A stretch of DNA of 64,000 nucleotides from contig ML991818.1 in NCBI GenBank assembly GCA_010094025.1, positions 124,001 through 188,000 on the forward strand. The letters are read 5' to 3'. This stretch comes from Viridothelium virens. Lineage: Eukaryota > Ascomycota > Dothideomycetes > Trypetheliales > Trypetheliaceae. Positions 22,493 to 34,860 of the stretch are shown one piece after another. The notes below the pieces were generated by a model. It saw only the letters and a program-made list of their open reading frames with translations, had not been told where the DNA came from and made no database searches. A program made the position numbers and the translations under genes. How positions within the stretch are numbered: the stretch's first letter is position 1; each line of letters opens with the position of its first letter.

Positions 22493-23656
22493 GGCTGGAC
22501 GCCCAGCCTCGTATCATATCCAGAGAATTGGTCGTGGAGTGTACGGCAGAAATTTTGCTTGTGGTAGCTTGGTTTGAGGCGGTGAAGGCTAGCCCCGAAA
22601 ATTGCCGTAGCGCATCTTATCTGATGGAACATCCTAGCGTCGAACCCCTGATGAACCCTCTTTTCATTTCAACTAGAAATTATTCTTTGCAAATCCATGT
22701 TTAGACGCGTCACTATACTCGTCTTCTCAGCTGCGACCTGACTGCCGAGTATCATTCTTTGTGACGCGTATGAGTACAAAACGTTCGTCCTATGGAGTGC
22801 ATGCGGACGTGGCGTTGTACGGAATATACTCCGCTCGTTTTCCGTGGTATTATCCTTGATAACTGTTGCGACCTCGGACTCAGGCGAGGTGCAATACAAA
22901 TAGATAGTTACATAAGACAGGTTCTTGGAAACCTGTCGAGTCGAATGTATTTCATTTCGGTCAAGATGACTGGTGTACAAAGGTGTCATTCAATGTGCAA
23001 TAGCATCATCGCATGATCGCAAACTGCAGCGCGTATGTCATCCCAAACCCCAGTTTCTTTGTCTGATTGGCCAATAAGCATGTACATGGGCTACATCATA
23101 ATCGCGCGTGCCGGGAGCCGACTAATCATGGGGTTACAAGTTGTCCTTGCGAAAGTCTGGGATTTTGTACTTTAGGCCTAGGTACCTAGATGAGCGACCT
23201 AATAGATATCAATGTCATGCGGGGTAAGCAGCACATTGAATTAAGGTGTGAACGATATGTTGATTTCTAAAGTGGCGGTTAGGTAATGGCTTTGAAATTG
23301 TCCTGTACGGAGTACGCCGTTAAGTAGTGGCACATAGGGCTGTGTTTTCCGAGGATCGGAGGGGTGGTGTCATTTGCCGGAACTGAACTCCTGCCTCACG
23401 CAAAAAATCACCCTACCTTAGTCTAATCGTAAGCTCACCCGCTCTAGTCATCTTGTTCAAATTGCGTGCTTCTCCTCGCATTGTTTGGCGTTACCTACTC
23501 CACCTGTCCAACGTGTCTTCCGTCTCAATCTCTGCCTATGTGGCCGCGACTCGGTGTTTGCCCTGGCGGAAGTTGAGCGGGCTCCGATCGTGGCAATCGG
23601 TCCATCTGATAACACGACCGAACACAATTTTTCCACCCCAACCCCCGAACGCACCA
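22493..23656. other. Divergent intergenic region DBP9 / FAD reductase
   Basis: About 1.16 kb with no supported gene. The palindromic 9-mer TACGGAGTA occurs at about 23307, a motif recurring in many filamentous ascomycetes. The reading frame of the reductase stays open to about 23453 but has no ATG before 23657. Confidence 0.45.
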
Positions 23657-25864
23657 ATGCACCTCTTTCGGCATCGCTCATTACCTACAACCTCTTCCAC
23701 TCCTCATCCACCCGACCGAAACCTTCGCGAACCTCATGTTTCATCATCCTACAGCCTTTCGCCCACCAATGAAGTCCAACTGTCGCCGCGGTCCTCATCA
23801 GGATCACTGGCTTGGTCCGAGAGCGCGAGCGACCAAGACGCCCCCAAAACTCCTCCGCCGCAAACCCGGGTGAATGAGGATATGGATACCGTGAAGGATC
23901 TTCCTGGCGGCTCTGCTGATTTTAATGACAACACGAAAAGGAGGCCTCGAAGCGCCTCCACTCAGCTCATTGGCCGAACTCCCGAGGATATTAAACGTAT
24001 CATAGGTGACGGCGAAACGGGCACCAAGTTAATTGAAAGGTATTGCTGTGGAGGAGGATGTTGTTTTATGGAGACAGTGCCATCGGACACGGAATCTTCG
24101 AATTTCGTACCTGTCGTCCTGCCTAACAACGAAGCCTTTCGAAGTCTGCAACTCAAGTTAGGCAGGTTTGGCCTGGATACCGAACTGACGAACGTTCCTT
24201 CATTGCCTCAAACCACGATCTCTTTCGGTCCTCCTCCACTCTCAGGGCCTAAACGTGAAACACACGTCGACAGGCATCCCCCTAAGTTTGTCCAGCCTCA
24301 TCCACCGTATGACGTGTTTGCTGCGCCTGTTCACCACGTCAGAGAGCTCACGAGGCCGGGCGCCGTGAAGCGGACTTTCCACTTTGATCTCGACATTACA
24401 GACTATCCCGAAGAAGGTGGTGTAGATTTCAAAGTTGGTGGTGCAATTGGTATCTGTCCGCCTAACGCGCCGGAAATCGTCGAGGACATTTTTGACGCGC
24501 TCGGTGTACCCAACTTTGTTCGAAGTAAGACCGTTACCTTAAAAACGACTGGTGGTCGATGGCCTACAATATGGGGTGAAGAGAAGGCAAGAGAACTGGT
24601 GACAACGCGGAGGGAGCTCCTAACGTGGTGCTCAGACGTACAAAGCAGTCCACCAACGAAGCCCCTGCTTAGGCTAATGGCTGAGTATGCTGATGCCAAG
24701 AACGAGAAAAAGATCCTTGAATATTTGGCATCAGCTCAGGGGCAGGCGGCTTTCTGCGAGTGAGTCCATGCATTCCAGACGCGACTCCAGATTTCTAACG
24801 TTTTTTGCAGCCTACGTACAGGCCCTCATGTCACACTGCCCCAACTTCTTCGCGCATTTCCTTCATCCAAGCCTCCTCTTGCCTCGCTCCTATCCCTTCT
24901 CCCACAGCTCATGCCTCGATTCTACTCCCTCTCCAACGACCCACACGTCTCCTCCGCCCGCCACGACCTCCACGTCGGCCGCCGCATCATCGAAATGGCC
25001 GTCTCCATCCACGAAATGCCCGACTGGCGCGCCTTCGGCTCCAACCCCGCCACCTCCGTCCGCACCGGCGTCGGCTCCGGCTACCTCCTCCGCGTCGCCA
25101 ACGCGTTCAACGCCTCCACCTCCAGCGCCAAGTCCCCAATCCCAGCCCCGACCTCGACCCCAACCGCCAACCCCCCCGCCTTCCTGACCTCCGTCCTGCG
25201 CCCGACACCCCAAATCCGCATCCCCATGTTCCGCGGGCTGATGGCGAATCCGCTCTCCCGCGAGTTCGCCTCCGATGGCCCCATGCTGCTCATTGGCGCC
25301 GGGGTCGGGATGGCCCCGTTCAGAGGCTTTATCCTCAATCGCCTGCGTCATGCGAATTGCGCGAACAAGATCTGGCTCATCCAGGGGGTGCGCGATGCTG
25401 ATCTCGACGAGATCTATCATGGTGAGCTGGGCGAGCAGGAGCGTGAGATCAAGCGCGTTGTCCAGAGCCGGAGTAACTCCGCGGCGGTGGTCCCGACGAA
25501 GCGGAAGTTTGTGGATGCGGATGCGCTTGCGCATGCGGTTGCCGGGGCGGAGGCGGATGGGAAGGTGGATGGGGTGTTGGAGGAGGAGATTGGACCGTCC
25601 ACGGTGGATTTGGGACCGAAGATTAACGCCAGTTCAGCGAAGTATGTGCAGGATGAGGTGAGGGCGCAAGCGGATGTTGTATGGTTTGTGGTGAACAGTG
25701 TTGACGGAAGAGTCTTTGTTGTTGGTGGTAAGGGTATGGGCGATGGAGTTCAGCAGGCACTGGTTGACGTTGCGATGCGTAAAGGAGGGTTGAACGAGCA
25801 CGAAGCGAAGGAGTTTTGGGAGGGCAAGAAATCTAATGGTCAGTATATTGCAGAGACTTGGTGA
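23657..25864 (+). CDS. Flavodoxin-less FAD/NADPH oxidoreductase of the CPR family
   Basis: Two exons: 23657-24759 and 24811-25864, total 718 residues. After a Ser/Pro-rich region of about 100 residues comes a block with EDIKRIIGDGETGTKLIERY and the cysteine cluster CCGGGCC (24044-24064). The FAD-binding core begins around KRTFHFDLDITDY and has the flavin motif RFYSLS. The NADPH-binding half shows GPMLLIGAGVGMAPFRGF and VFVVGGKGMGDGVQQAL, and the protein ends in an aromatic residue (ETW) as in cytochrome P450 reductases. The N-terminal FMN (flavodoxin) domain of P450, sulfite or methionine synthase reductases is absent, so electrons must go elsewhere, possibly through the cysteine block or a separate partner. 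The substrate is unknown. Exon 2 has strongly C-ending codons. Confidence 0.85.
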
Positions 25865-26245
25865 CCTGTCCGCGTGTTTGTGAAAGAGCAGGTCCCGATC
25901 GGATTTGTACGGGTGGTATCTTTGTCATCGCTATTAAGCGTATCTGGGGGGCTTTTGACTTTATTTTCCTTTCTCATAGCATTGGAATGAGAGAGTAGTA
26001 AGTCAGCATCGAGGTGGCAGCAGGAATATATGTATATATTCGACATTTAGATTATACATCCCAAGACCAGCAATGGTATCTTCCTTGCTTTGCAAGAAAT
26101 CTTGAGCCTCCAAAACGCCTGTAAATGCAAACACATACATCCAAAATCATGCCTGATCTTCTAAGTGCCTTAGAAGGCTTATGGAGTTGTGGACTGCGAT
26201 AGGCCTGATGTCCCATCCAACGCATGCTTCAAATAGAATAAGAGA
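25865..26245. other. Intergenic, convergent 3' ends
   Basis: Between the reductase and the minus-strand mL60 gene. AT-rich, with nothing else seen. Confidence 0.45.
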
Positions 26246-26885
26246 TCAAAACCCTGGAGGATTAAGTCTTTGCGACACTCGTGTCCACTTCGGCAGCTCT
26301 GCAAACTCTCGGTCAGCGCGATCGTTGAGGAGACTTTCCCAATTTCTGCCCACTTACTATGTATTCCCTTCCGATACTTCCGCTCTTTTCGATCAAATAT
26401 GGTGTACTTGTCCCTCGGCAGCATCTCTGCTTCCGTGGGCATTTCCTTCTTCCACCGCTCAATCAACTTGGTAGTCTGCCCCATCTGCCGTACCAGCCTA
26501 GCAGCTACAGCAGCATCCTCAGCAACTGCTCCATCTTCCCCTTCGGCTCGAGCTTGAGCCTCTGCCTCCTGCTGTTGCCGCTGCTGTTCTTTCACTCCCT
26601 CCCGGAACTGTCTCACGATTTTCTTGTTTTCAAGAGCGGCAGGAGCGAGTTCGGGTTTGAGCTTAGCGAGGGCGCTGTCGAGAGTCGCGACAACATTATC
26701 GACACGTTTGAGACGTTCGCGGTGGCGGGCTTTGCGGGTCGAGGAGAGACGCCAGGGAATTTTCCTAGAAGAGAATTAGCGGTCGAAAGGAAGTTTTAAA
26801 ATTTGAAATGGTCTCTTAGAGGTCATCACACTTACCATAATAGCCCACCCGACAAAGGGCTTGTTGACCTGAACGGGCCAATCAT
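26246..26885 (-). CDS. MRPL31: Mitochondrial large-subunit ribosomal protein mL60
   Basis: Three exons: 26885-26836, 26764-26358, 26298-26246, total 169 residues. The termini are highly diagnostic: MIGPFRSTSPLSGGLLWKIP with WRLSSTRKARHRERLK at the start, and MPTEAEMLPRDKYTIFDRKE then GIHKLPKWTRVSQRLNPPGF at the end. This is the fungal-specific mL60 (yeast Mrpl31) family of the mitoribosome large subunit. Between these blocks is a longer-than-usual charged linker (Q/E/A-rich, about residues 70-100), probably an extended surface helix. All splice phases close. The last exon is only 53 bases. Confidence 0.95.
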
Positions 26886-27437
26886 TGCCGCTGTGGAAGG
26901 TGGAGGGAGTCTGTGGGCAATGAAGAGGTGAAATTATTTGGATGTCGTCTTCTAAGGCGCTAGAGAACGGGAGTCGCAGGTACGGAGCACGGAGTACTCT
27001 AGAGTAGTACTCGAGGTACCTTTTAGCGTAAGGAGTACAACAGGTAAGCACGCACTGCACGACACTACTCTGTCCCCTACAAGGGACTTGGAAAAAATGA
27101 GATTGGCAAGTGCTGGGCACACTTGTGACTTTGTCTGACTTCAGATATCATTCAGCCTACCGGAAAAATCCGAATGCATCGACATCTGGTCCCTACCAAA
27201 TAGCTGGATCCCTGTCACACGCTGGCATCCAATTTAACTGAGTTGTTGCACAACGTTTACGCGTCCACGAAAAGTTACTTTTCTTGAAGACTGCTTGTAG
27301 GTAAGTCCTATGATACTTGCTATCAGGTAGGCTTAGATTCCGAAGGTAATTTCATTTTCTATGATCTCGTACGGATGATTGCAAAGATCAGTGCCAGCCC
27401 CTTTGCATATCGCAAATACGATACTACTCAGCAAACG
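26886..27437. other. Intergenic region with GTAC-rich palindromes
   Basis: Upstream of mL60. Around 26978-27019 the sequence is built of overlapping palindromes (GGTACGGAGCACGGAGTACT, then an imperfect mirror and GGTACC), able to fold into a hairpin. It could be a small mobile-element remnant or a regulatory site; neither is shown. Confidence 0.4.
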
Positions 27438-28495
27438 CTACTTTGACCAGATGCTTCCACCCATCGTCAATGCTCCCCGCGCCGTAAACCCTCCATCCAG
27501 AACCAAGTGGCTACCAGTTATCCAAGCGCTCTCATCACTTACCAAGAAAAGGGCTGCTTTCGCCACATCGTGCACACTACCAATTCTTGGCCAAGGATGC
27601 GCATTCTCCACGTGTTTCTTGAAATCCGGATTCGAAAGAGGATCTGCGACCAGCGATGTATTGATATCTACATAATTCATTGTCAGTTTTCAGATCAACT
27701 TTTCAATTCAGATATACGCTTACAGCCCGGACAGATAGAATTGACGTGAATACGATCCTTGGCGTAGTCCTGGAGCATGGGTTAGTCAGTGCAAGGTGAA
27801 GTCTGCTATTTTCTCATACAATTGCAGAGGACTTCGTCAAAAGCTCTACGCCTGCCTTCGACGCACCATACGATGCTTTGAATGCGTCAGATACTCGTTC
27901 CTTCCGACCATAGCGTCGTACTTACGAGCCTCAGGCATGCCTGTAAGTCCACTTATAGAGGACAAATTCACGACCCATCCTCGGTCTCCACTTGAATGTG
28001 GTTCCTGACTGATCATTTGACGTATCGCATATTTCATTCCCAAGAAACAAGAACGTAGGTTTACTTTAATGGTCCTGTCAAAGGTTTCCTCAGAGGTATT
28101 ATGGACGCCTGCCGTATCGATACCAATGCCCGCGTTGTTGATCATGCTGTTCATTAAGCGTCTAGTCAGCACTTCTACTCTTTGCCAAAACATTGCAAGG
28201 ACTGGTCCACATACATGTCAACGCGTCCAAATTCTTCCACGGCAAACCTGATCAGGTTCTGCATGTCCTCGCTTTCACCTGCATCAGTCTTGAGATAAAG
28301 CGCCTTGCCACCATTCCTTTGGATCAGCTCATGAGTTGGACTCAAGTCATCCTCGGGACCCAGATGCTTCACATTTGGGCTTAGGTCACCGCATGCTACA
28401 TGGCTTCCTTCTACTGCAAGGCAGAGCGCAATTGCCCGTCCGTTTCCAGATGAAGCGCCCGTCACAACCGCGACCTTTCCTGAGAGCTTACCCAT
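27438..28495 (-). CDS. Short-chain dehydrogenase/reductase, classical type
   Basis: Five exons: 28495-28215, 28146-27926, 27875-27820, 27769-27724, 27667-27438, total 277 residues, all phases correct. Rossmann motif [10 protein letters not shown] near residue 12, NNAG around residue 96, and active-site Y-x3-K in SYGASKAG with an upstream serine in NLSSISG. The C-terminal SDR block [15 protein letters not shown] is present. The enzyme oxidises or reduces a hydroxyl/keto group with NAD(P)H. The acidic residue after the second strand (CGDLSP) suggests NAD(H) preference, an inference. The substrate is unknown and the neighbours give no pathway hint. Confidence 0.92.
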
Positions 28496-29904
28496 CGCAA
28501 GTAGATCGAGGACGAAAAGGTACGGATGAATAAATTGAGCAAGTGTCAAGAGTGCCTGGAGAAGATGATGATCGCTGACTTCTGAGGTAGCCTTTCCAGC
28601 TTCCCTGTGCAAGCTTGGGTATAAATAGGGAAACCTGAAGTACCTTCCCCTTGAGCTGAAAGCAGCTGTAGTGACCCATTGGCAAAGCCTCGCAGTACGC
28701 AAAAGCATGCACACGCCCTTGTGAAATGGCTTGCAGCGCCTGTGCAGCATCCGCCCCTGAACATTGGCCACTTTTAGCGTGGGTATCTACATGCGTGGGC
28801 ACGGTCGGATGACTATGGGATTCCAATAACGCTTCAGATACTCGCAGCTGGCTCGCGATAAACCGCATTATTTATTATCAGGAGTTGATGTTATTGGTAT
28901 CTTGCTGCTTTGCGTAACTGCTGCGCTGCTTTGATAGCAAGCTTCAAGCACGCCAATGATGCCACAAGCCGAGACTCACGCCATTGTTCACGTTCGCGAA
29001 TCAGAACGTATCGGTTCAAGTTTACTTTTTCTCACCTTTTGCTTCGCGATACGTGACGTTGGAGGTCTCAGGTCTGGATCCAGGCGGTGAGGCGCTTTGC
29101 TTGTTTAAGCGCCTTCGAGGATGTATTCTAACTAAAAATATCGGCGTTTCGCCAAGTACCTTATGTACCTCTACATGAGAAAACGACATTCCCGATTGCG
29201 CCCCTAACGATGCCGCCGCGAATATGCTACAAATTGTTTCGCTCGATCATCAAAATTCAATCCTTGTTTAAGCAATAATTACCTGAGCATATCAATCGTA
29301 GTAGCGTTACTATCAATGTCGCTTCAAAGAAGGTCTCTGAAATACACAAATTAGACGCTTATATTCGTCGATTTGAAAGGTTTGTTTCGGGATTCTTTTT
29401 GCGAGACACTTCTGGTGGCTTGCTCATGCGCGTAACCAACCTTCCCGACGATCGTACCAATTGACACTGTCGATACTTTCATAGTGTCTTGGGATTCCGC
29501 GTATTCATCTCGTGATCTGTGCGCTTGCCGCTTACCTTGTCGTAAATTGATTTGTTTCTGGAGTAATTGTATCCAATTTATGCTTTAGAAGAATATAGTG
29601 ATACTCTGTCTAAACGTGATGCAATCAGGTTTGAGATAACTGTATGGAGGTCGAGTACATCCATCTTACATGTGCCGCTTTGTATTACTGCAACTGCCCT
29701 TATCCACCTTTGTTCGAGCTCACATCGACAATATCGCTTCTGCCAGACTAAGACGATCTTATCAGTGACCAAAGCCTGTATCAACCTTGTAAGAAAAATG
29801 CTATAATCTCCGATTCCACCTTTATGGCCTGTTTATACGTGAGTACTGTACCGTGCGAGAAATGCATCAACCTTGGCCAAATGCTTATCGATATGACAGC
29901 CTCT
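28496..29904. other. Intergenic region, no supported gene
   Basis: 1.4 kb between the SDR start and the NLR stop. A short minus-strand frame at 28868-28488 runs into the SDR start region without family resemblance. The portion 29000-29900 is AT-rich and holds nothing recognisable. Confidence 0.45.
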
Positions 29905-32900
29905 CTATCGAGATCCGAACACAGTCCATTGCTCTCTACATTCCAATCCCCTTCTAAAAACCAATAGTCCATGCCTTCGTGCAACTATAAACTCCTGATT
30001 TGCTGGTACAAATGCAATGATAAAGTCTCTATTGCTACTCCTCCATTCCGAGAGCACGAAGAAGTGTCGGTGAACAGCATGTTTTATTGAAGAAGATGAC
30101 GCTAGATCCAGGCTGCAAACCCAATAATCGGTATCAATGAATAGGAGTAAGTTACCGGGCACGGCGATAATTTGGAGGACTCGACGTGTAAGGTTTTCGA
30201 GATAAGGGACCTTGAGTGGCGCGGGATAAGGATCAGACACGGTGATAGTGGAGAGCGGCCAGATCAGAAGCGAGGAAAAATCGGAAATAGTTGAACGATC
30301 CACCCTTTGATGATAGACAATGTAGCCGGAGGATTGGCGAGGCAGGTCTTCGCGGTGTCGTCTCTGAGGCTGTATCGGAGCAAAATTGCTTGGCGAAGAA
30401 TCCCGATGAGTAAGCTTCAAGTCTGCAAGTTTTTCATCAAGATATGGTTGTATCTCTGCTGCATTAGCCCACGAAAAAGTGCGAAGACTGTGATTGCTAG
30501 TAAGGGTAAAAGCCTCAGGAGTCGGAGAATTGGCGTAAATGGTGACGTGCTCGCTCTCAAGAGGGATAGAAGAGCCAATTTGCTCCCCTTCTATCGTCCA
30601 TATCTCAGCGGACCGCGTGCCTTGCAATAGAATCCTTGTTCCGGAACTATTGTACAAGAGTGCTGTTAGAGATTCGTCCGAGCGTATCTCGCTAACATCG
30701 CACTCCACACGGTATTCTGTTGTTGACTCGATAAGCGTTCTTATGAGCACACGTCCAGACTCATCCGCGGTAGCCAATGTGCAATTACCTTCACTGTAGA
30801 CGGTGCAGGTAACTGCAACATTCAAGGCGTGCCGGTACAAAACACCACCTTGCCTTGCAAGGTGTGTGTCGAAATAGACGACGGAACCATCTTGTTTCCC
30901 ACAGAAGACGACGTTGCCGCTGGAGTGACAGCTTAATGTTGTTACCTCCGCCTCTGGTGGTCCTTCAAGCATACTGACCGACTTTGGTGCCAAGGCGATG
31001 GCTTGACTAAGCTCGCTTTGACTGCCCTCATCCAAGTCGGTACGAGCCAACACTGCTGGCTCCCAAATGCGGAATTGTGAGCCGCGGATGTCAGCAAAGC
31101 GTAGACTATCACTGCTGAATGCAATGCCCCGTATACCATCTTCAAAAGAATCGATGCGATAGATAAGCGATAGGTCTTGTCCTTGGGTACCACCAAACTC
31201 GAAGATCTCTATCGTCCCTCGTGAGCTGCCTGTAACAAGCAAACGTCCGTCCGGTGAACATGCCAAGCTATGTGCATACACAGAAGGCCTCGAATAGAGC
31301 ATTTCCGTGGAGTAGAGGTCGAACATCGCCAGCTCCCCATCACCGTACGACACAATGAGAATATCGATCTCCGGGCTTGGGTTAAAATCTAAGGCGTCGA
31401 TCGTATAGTGAGCTGCCGATCCATCCGAAAGTCTACTCCCTTGCCTACTACAATAGCCGATGTGGTATTCATTCTCAGTGTCGAACAAGTACACAGGTAG
31501 GCCCCGATAGTAGACGGCCAACAGTGCATTGTTTGTAGAGAACAGAGCTTTTCCTGGTGGCTGGCGTGGTTTCTGGTGAAGTGCATTGTAATAGATACAA
31601 TCGATCCATTGCCATCTTTTGATCTCGAGGCCTTCTTGCAAATCCCAAGAAATCGTATAATTTCCCTGGACAGCCGCTGCCAGCATGCCATTTTCATGTA
31701 GAAAGTTGATTGCCAGGGCCTGGTGAGTGAGGCTGAAAGCCCATAGCATGGTTCGGCTTCCAAGCGCCCAAATTTTAATCATCCTTGAACTGGCGGTTGC
31801 GAGATACTGATCCTCGCCGCTAAACTTCAAGATGTTGACTCTTCTCTCATGATTTAGGGAGCAAAATACTTGAAGCGAGTCGCGATAATACAGAAAGACC
31901 GTACCATTTGACACAGCGACTGCTGAGTAGCGTTCCCCGTGAGAGACGGCACTGGCGTACTGGTTCAGATAGTCTATGCGTCCCAAACAGTCGGGCCATG
32001 TTTGGTCTAGCAGTCCGTCCATTATCAGCCCACGCTGCCGCGATGCAAATGTCCTAGAGATCACGGATTCCACTGGGCAGAGGGCTGGGATGAGGGTGTG
32101 GATCGAAGCTGGGGACGTCATGAGACAAGCCCGAAACCTTGCGCTGAGTCTGATAAGATCGTTAATCCAAGCTTCCATTGACTCCTTCTCAGCAGAAAAC
32201 GGCGCCAAATGTTTGGCGCGGCGCGTCAAGTAGGCTCGTAAGTTCGACGCTGTGCGCGTAATGTTGTAAATTCGTCCTGATCTCGCAAGATGTTCGATCC
32301 ATGAAAGCACACTGCCATGAAAAAATTCATGAAGTAAGTTCCACGTCTTTGAATTGTCTGAGGAGCACTTTTGCAAATGGTCCGAGAAGAAGAAGCAGGC
32401 ATAGTCTGTAAGTTCTGGATATGCAGCTAGTGTGGAAGACATAGCGGATGTTCTCCGGAATCGTGCTCCTTTGGATAAGTTTTCGACCAGGAGTCTGAGA
32501 CATGATTGCGCTACCCTGGAGTGACTTTGCGCTCTGTCAATCTCGAAGTCAGCGCAGACGTTTTGATCCAGTAGCCAAGTTTTGGCCGTTTGATGGATGA
32601 TCTGGACGTGATGACTCTTATCCACACGTATAAGCTGGCCACAAACGGCCGAAATGGTTCTATCGAGGTGATGTACGGTTTCTCCAGTGTCGAGTTTGAT
32701 TGCACATTGCATCTCGTCAAGATTCAGTGCTCGAAATGATGAAAGAGCCCACGTGAAGAGAGACTTCGCCAGCTTTCTCGCGCGTGCATTCGTGGGAATG
32801 TTGTCAAGCATTTTGGCATAGAGATCGTCCATATCCGTAGGCACATCGTTGAGAACCTCCTCGGCTCCCTCCTCCGAATAAGTATGTTGCAGCTCCTGCA

Positions 32901-34860
32901 CGACTAGCGCCGTCCAAAGAAAACATCCTGATGCTTTCCCCAATATCCTGTCTTTCAGCTTCGTCCGGCCTCTTTCGTCATCGGTCGGAAGAAGATCCAT
33001 TCGGGATTCCACGAATACCTTGAGGTCGCCGAGCGTATCTTCTGGTTGGATTTCGTAGCGTATAGCGACAGAGCTCAGCCTAGTAACGCCTTGCTCAACT
33101 TCTGCGGTATTGCGGCTCGTTAGAAATACTCTTAAATATGGTGGTACTTGTGCTAAAAATGTGAGGAGAATCGGGTATCTTTGGCATTCATCCAAGGCAT
33201 CGAGTATCCAGAAATGCGGCATGGGCCTAGTTTCTTTAAATATGCAGCCGATGAACAGCTTCCTCCAGATCGTTTTTTCGTCCCACCGGTCCCAAGGCGA
33301 AGAGGTCTCTCCGACGTCGAGTAGCCTTTGCAATATTGATTCATTAGACATTGCCATCTGGTAAGCCAAACTTATCAGGCAACTTGCAATCGATGACTTC
33401 ACAGCATTACCATGCTTGAAGAAGAAATAGCTGCATCCTGAGTTTTGTTCTTGAACATTGCTGACGACATGGCTGCATAGCACGGACTTGCCAGACGCGG
33501 CGATCCCAGTAAGCCAAAAGATTGCTCGGCTGTTGGACCAAGGTGTACGCCAAGAGACATATGATTCTTTCGAAGTAAGCCACTCGCAGGAGCCTGTGAC
33601 TTTCATATCCTCAAGTGCTATCAAGTCATCCAGTGGTGGTTCCGCAATTCCTGTCAGTTGAACGAGGCGATCGTGCTGCTCTTTTGCTGTGCTTGAGGAC
33701 GATTGAGAGACTGTAGAACTGTGAGCATCCGATTCGATCTCGCGAAGCAGGTACGTTACCATCTGAAAGGATTGAGTCGATAGTGGTGATGAACGCGTTC
33801 CTGATTGTCTTATAGTTAGGATCCGAGGGCAGATCGAACTTGTTCATACTGCGATGATCGGCATTGAGAAGAGAAGTTCTTTCCCTCGCATAGCCAAGAG
33901 TCGCAGATCCCTTGTCGACAATCAAAGCATTGGTAACGAAAAGATTGCACGGAAGCGTCTCGTAGAACGACCATAACTGTAAGTCTTCAGCAAAATGCCG
34001 AAAACCATCGTTAACAGCGGTGATTGATGAGGAGTTACGCCTCAGATCCGAAACATAATGTTTTGGCCCGTAGGAAATTTTGAGAATCTTCTCAAGGGAT
34101 TTGACTAAGTCAGAACCTCGGTGAGGTGTTCCGAAGAAGTACATCGTGTGAATACGACTCGCCAACTCTTGCGTGGAAGGATCTTCCCTCGCAAGCATAT
34201 AAGCCTGTACAAATCATTATCTCGTGGACCTGATGTGGGCTTTGTGGGCGCAACCTTCTTACAAACAATACCACCCATACTATGTGCGATCAAGACAATT
34301 CTCGTCTGGGTATGTATTAGTATGTAAAGTAGTTATCCATAATTCTGCTTTACCTTGCTCCTGCGAATTTCAGGACTCTGTTCAATCTCTCTCAAAAGCG
34401 CAAGGGCAAAATCATAGATATCCGCAACACTTTCCCTCTTGTCAAACAAGTCCGCCTTGTATCCAAAACTGTGCACGCGAACGCATCGAAATTCTTGGTC
34501 TCGGGATAGCCATTCCTTCGGCCAGTAATGGTATGCATCGGAGGAGAACGCCCACGACTTTCGAGACCCACCGCCTAGCCCGTGGACGAAGATGAAATCT
34601 ATCAGGGGTTCTTCAACAGCGTAAAGTAGATTGAGACCTAGAGAACCCTTGGAGTCTTCTGCGCCAGTGATCGACTCGTTTGTTTCGGATGCTGCTGAGC
34701 GCCCCAATTGAGGTCGTCTGGGGTTCAGCCCATTCAAGGCTTGCTCAAGGCGACTGAGACTCTCCTCGGGCGAAGTTCGTCTCCGGAACTGCACATGTTT
34801 AGCAAGTGCATTGATGCTAGAAACCAGACAGGAGATGCATACGTAGAGCACCCTTTCCAT
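29905..34860 (-). CDS. NOD-like receptor: SesB-type hydrolase, NACHT NTPase, WD40 propeller
   Basis: Four exons: 34860-34354, 34305-34255, 34204-33760, 33710-29905, total 1,602 residues. Every junction is GT-AG and in phase, so the gene looks intact. Residues about 85-330 form an alpha/beta hydrolase: HGLGGG at 93-98, nucleophile S178 in AHSMGG, FFGTPHRGSDL, and H303 in NADHRSMNKF. NACHT follows: Walker A GIAASGKS (403-410), Walker B WILDALDE (502-509) and VFLTSRN. From about residue 900 to the end are divergent WD40 repeats (ILKFSGEDQYLATAS, LACSPDGRLLVTGSSRGTIE, LSCHSSGNVVFCGKQDGSVV). Fungal STAND receptors of this type act in non-self recognition and programmed cell death. In this class the hydrolase is the likely effector and the propeller the sensor. 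The WD40 units are diverged rather than near-identical, unlike fast-evolving HET-D/HET-E repeats. Confidence 0.93.

Noticed and set aside
24687-25661. Several open frames on both strands over the reductase second exon
   Set aside because: Only the frame with RFYSLS and the NADPH motifs resembles a protein; the others are shadows of biased codon use.
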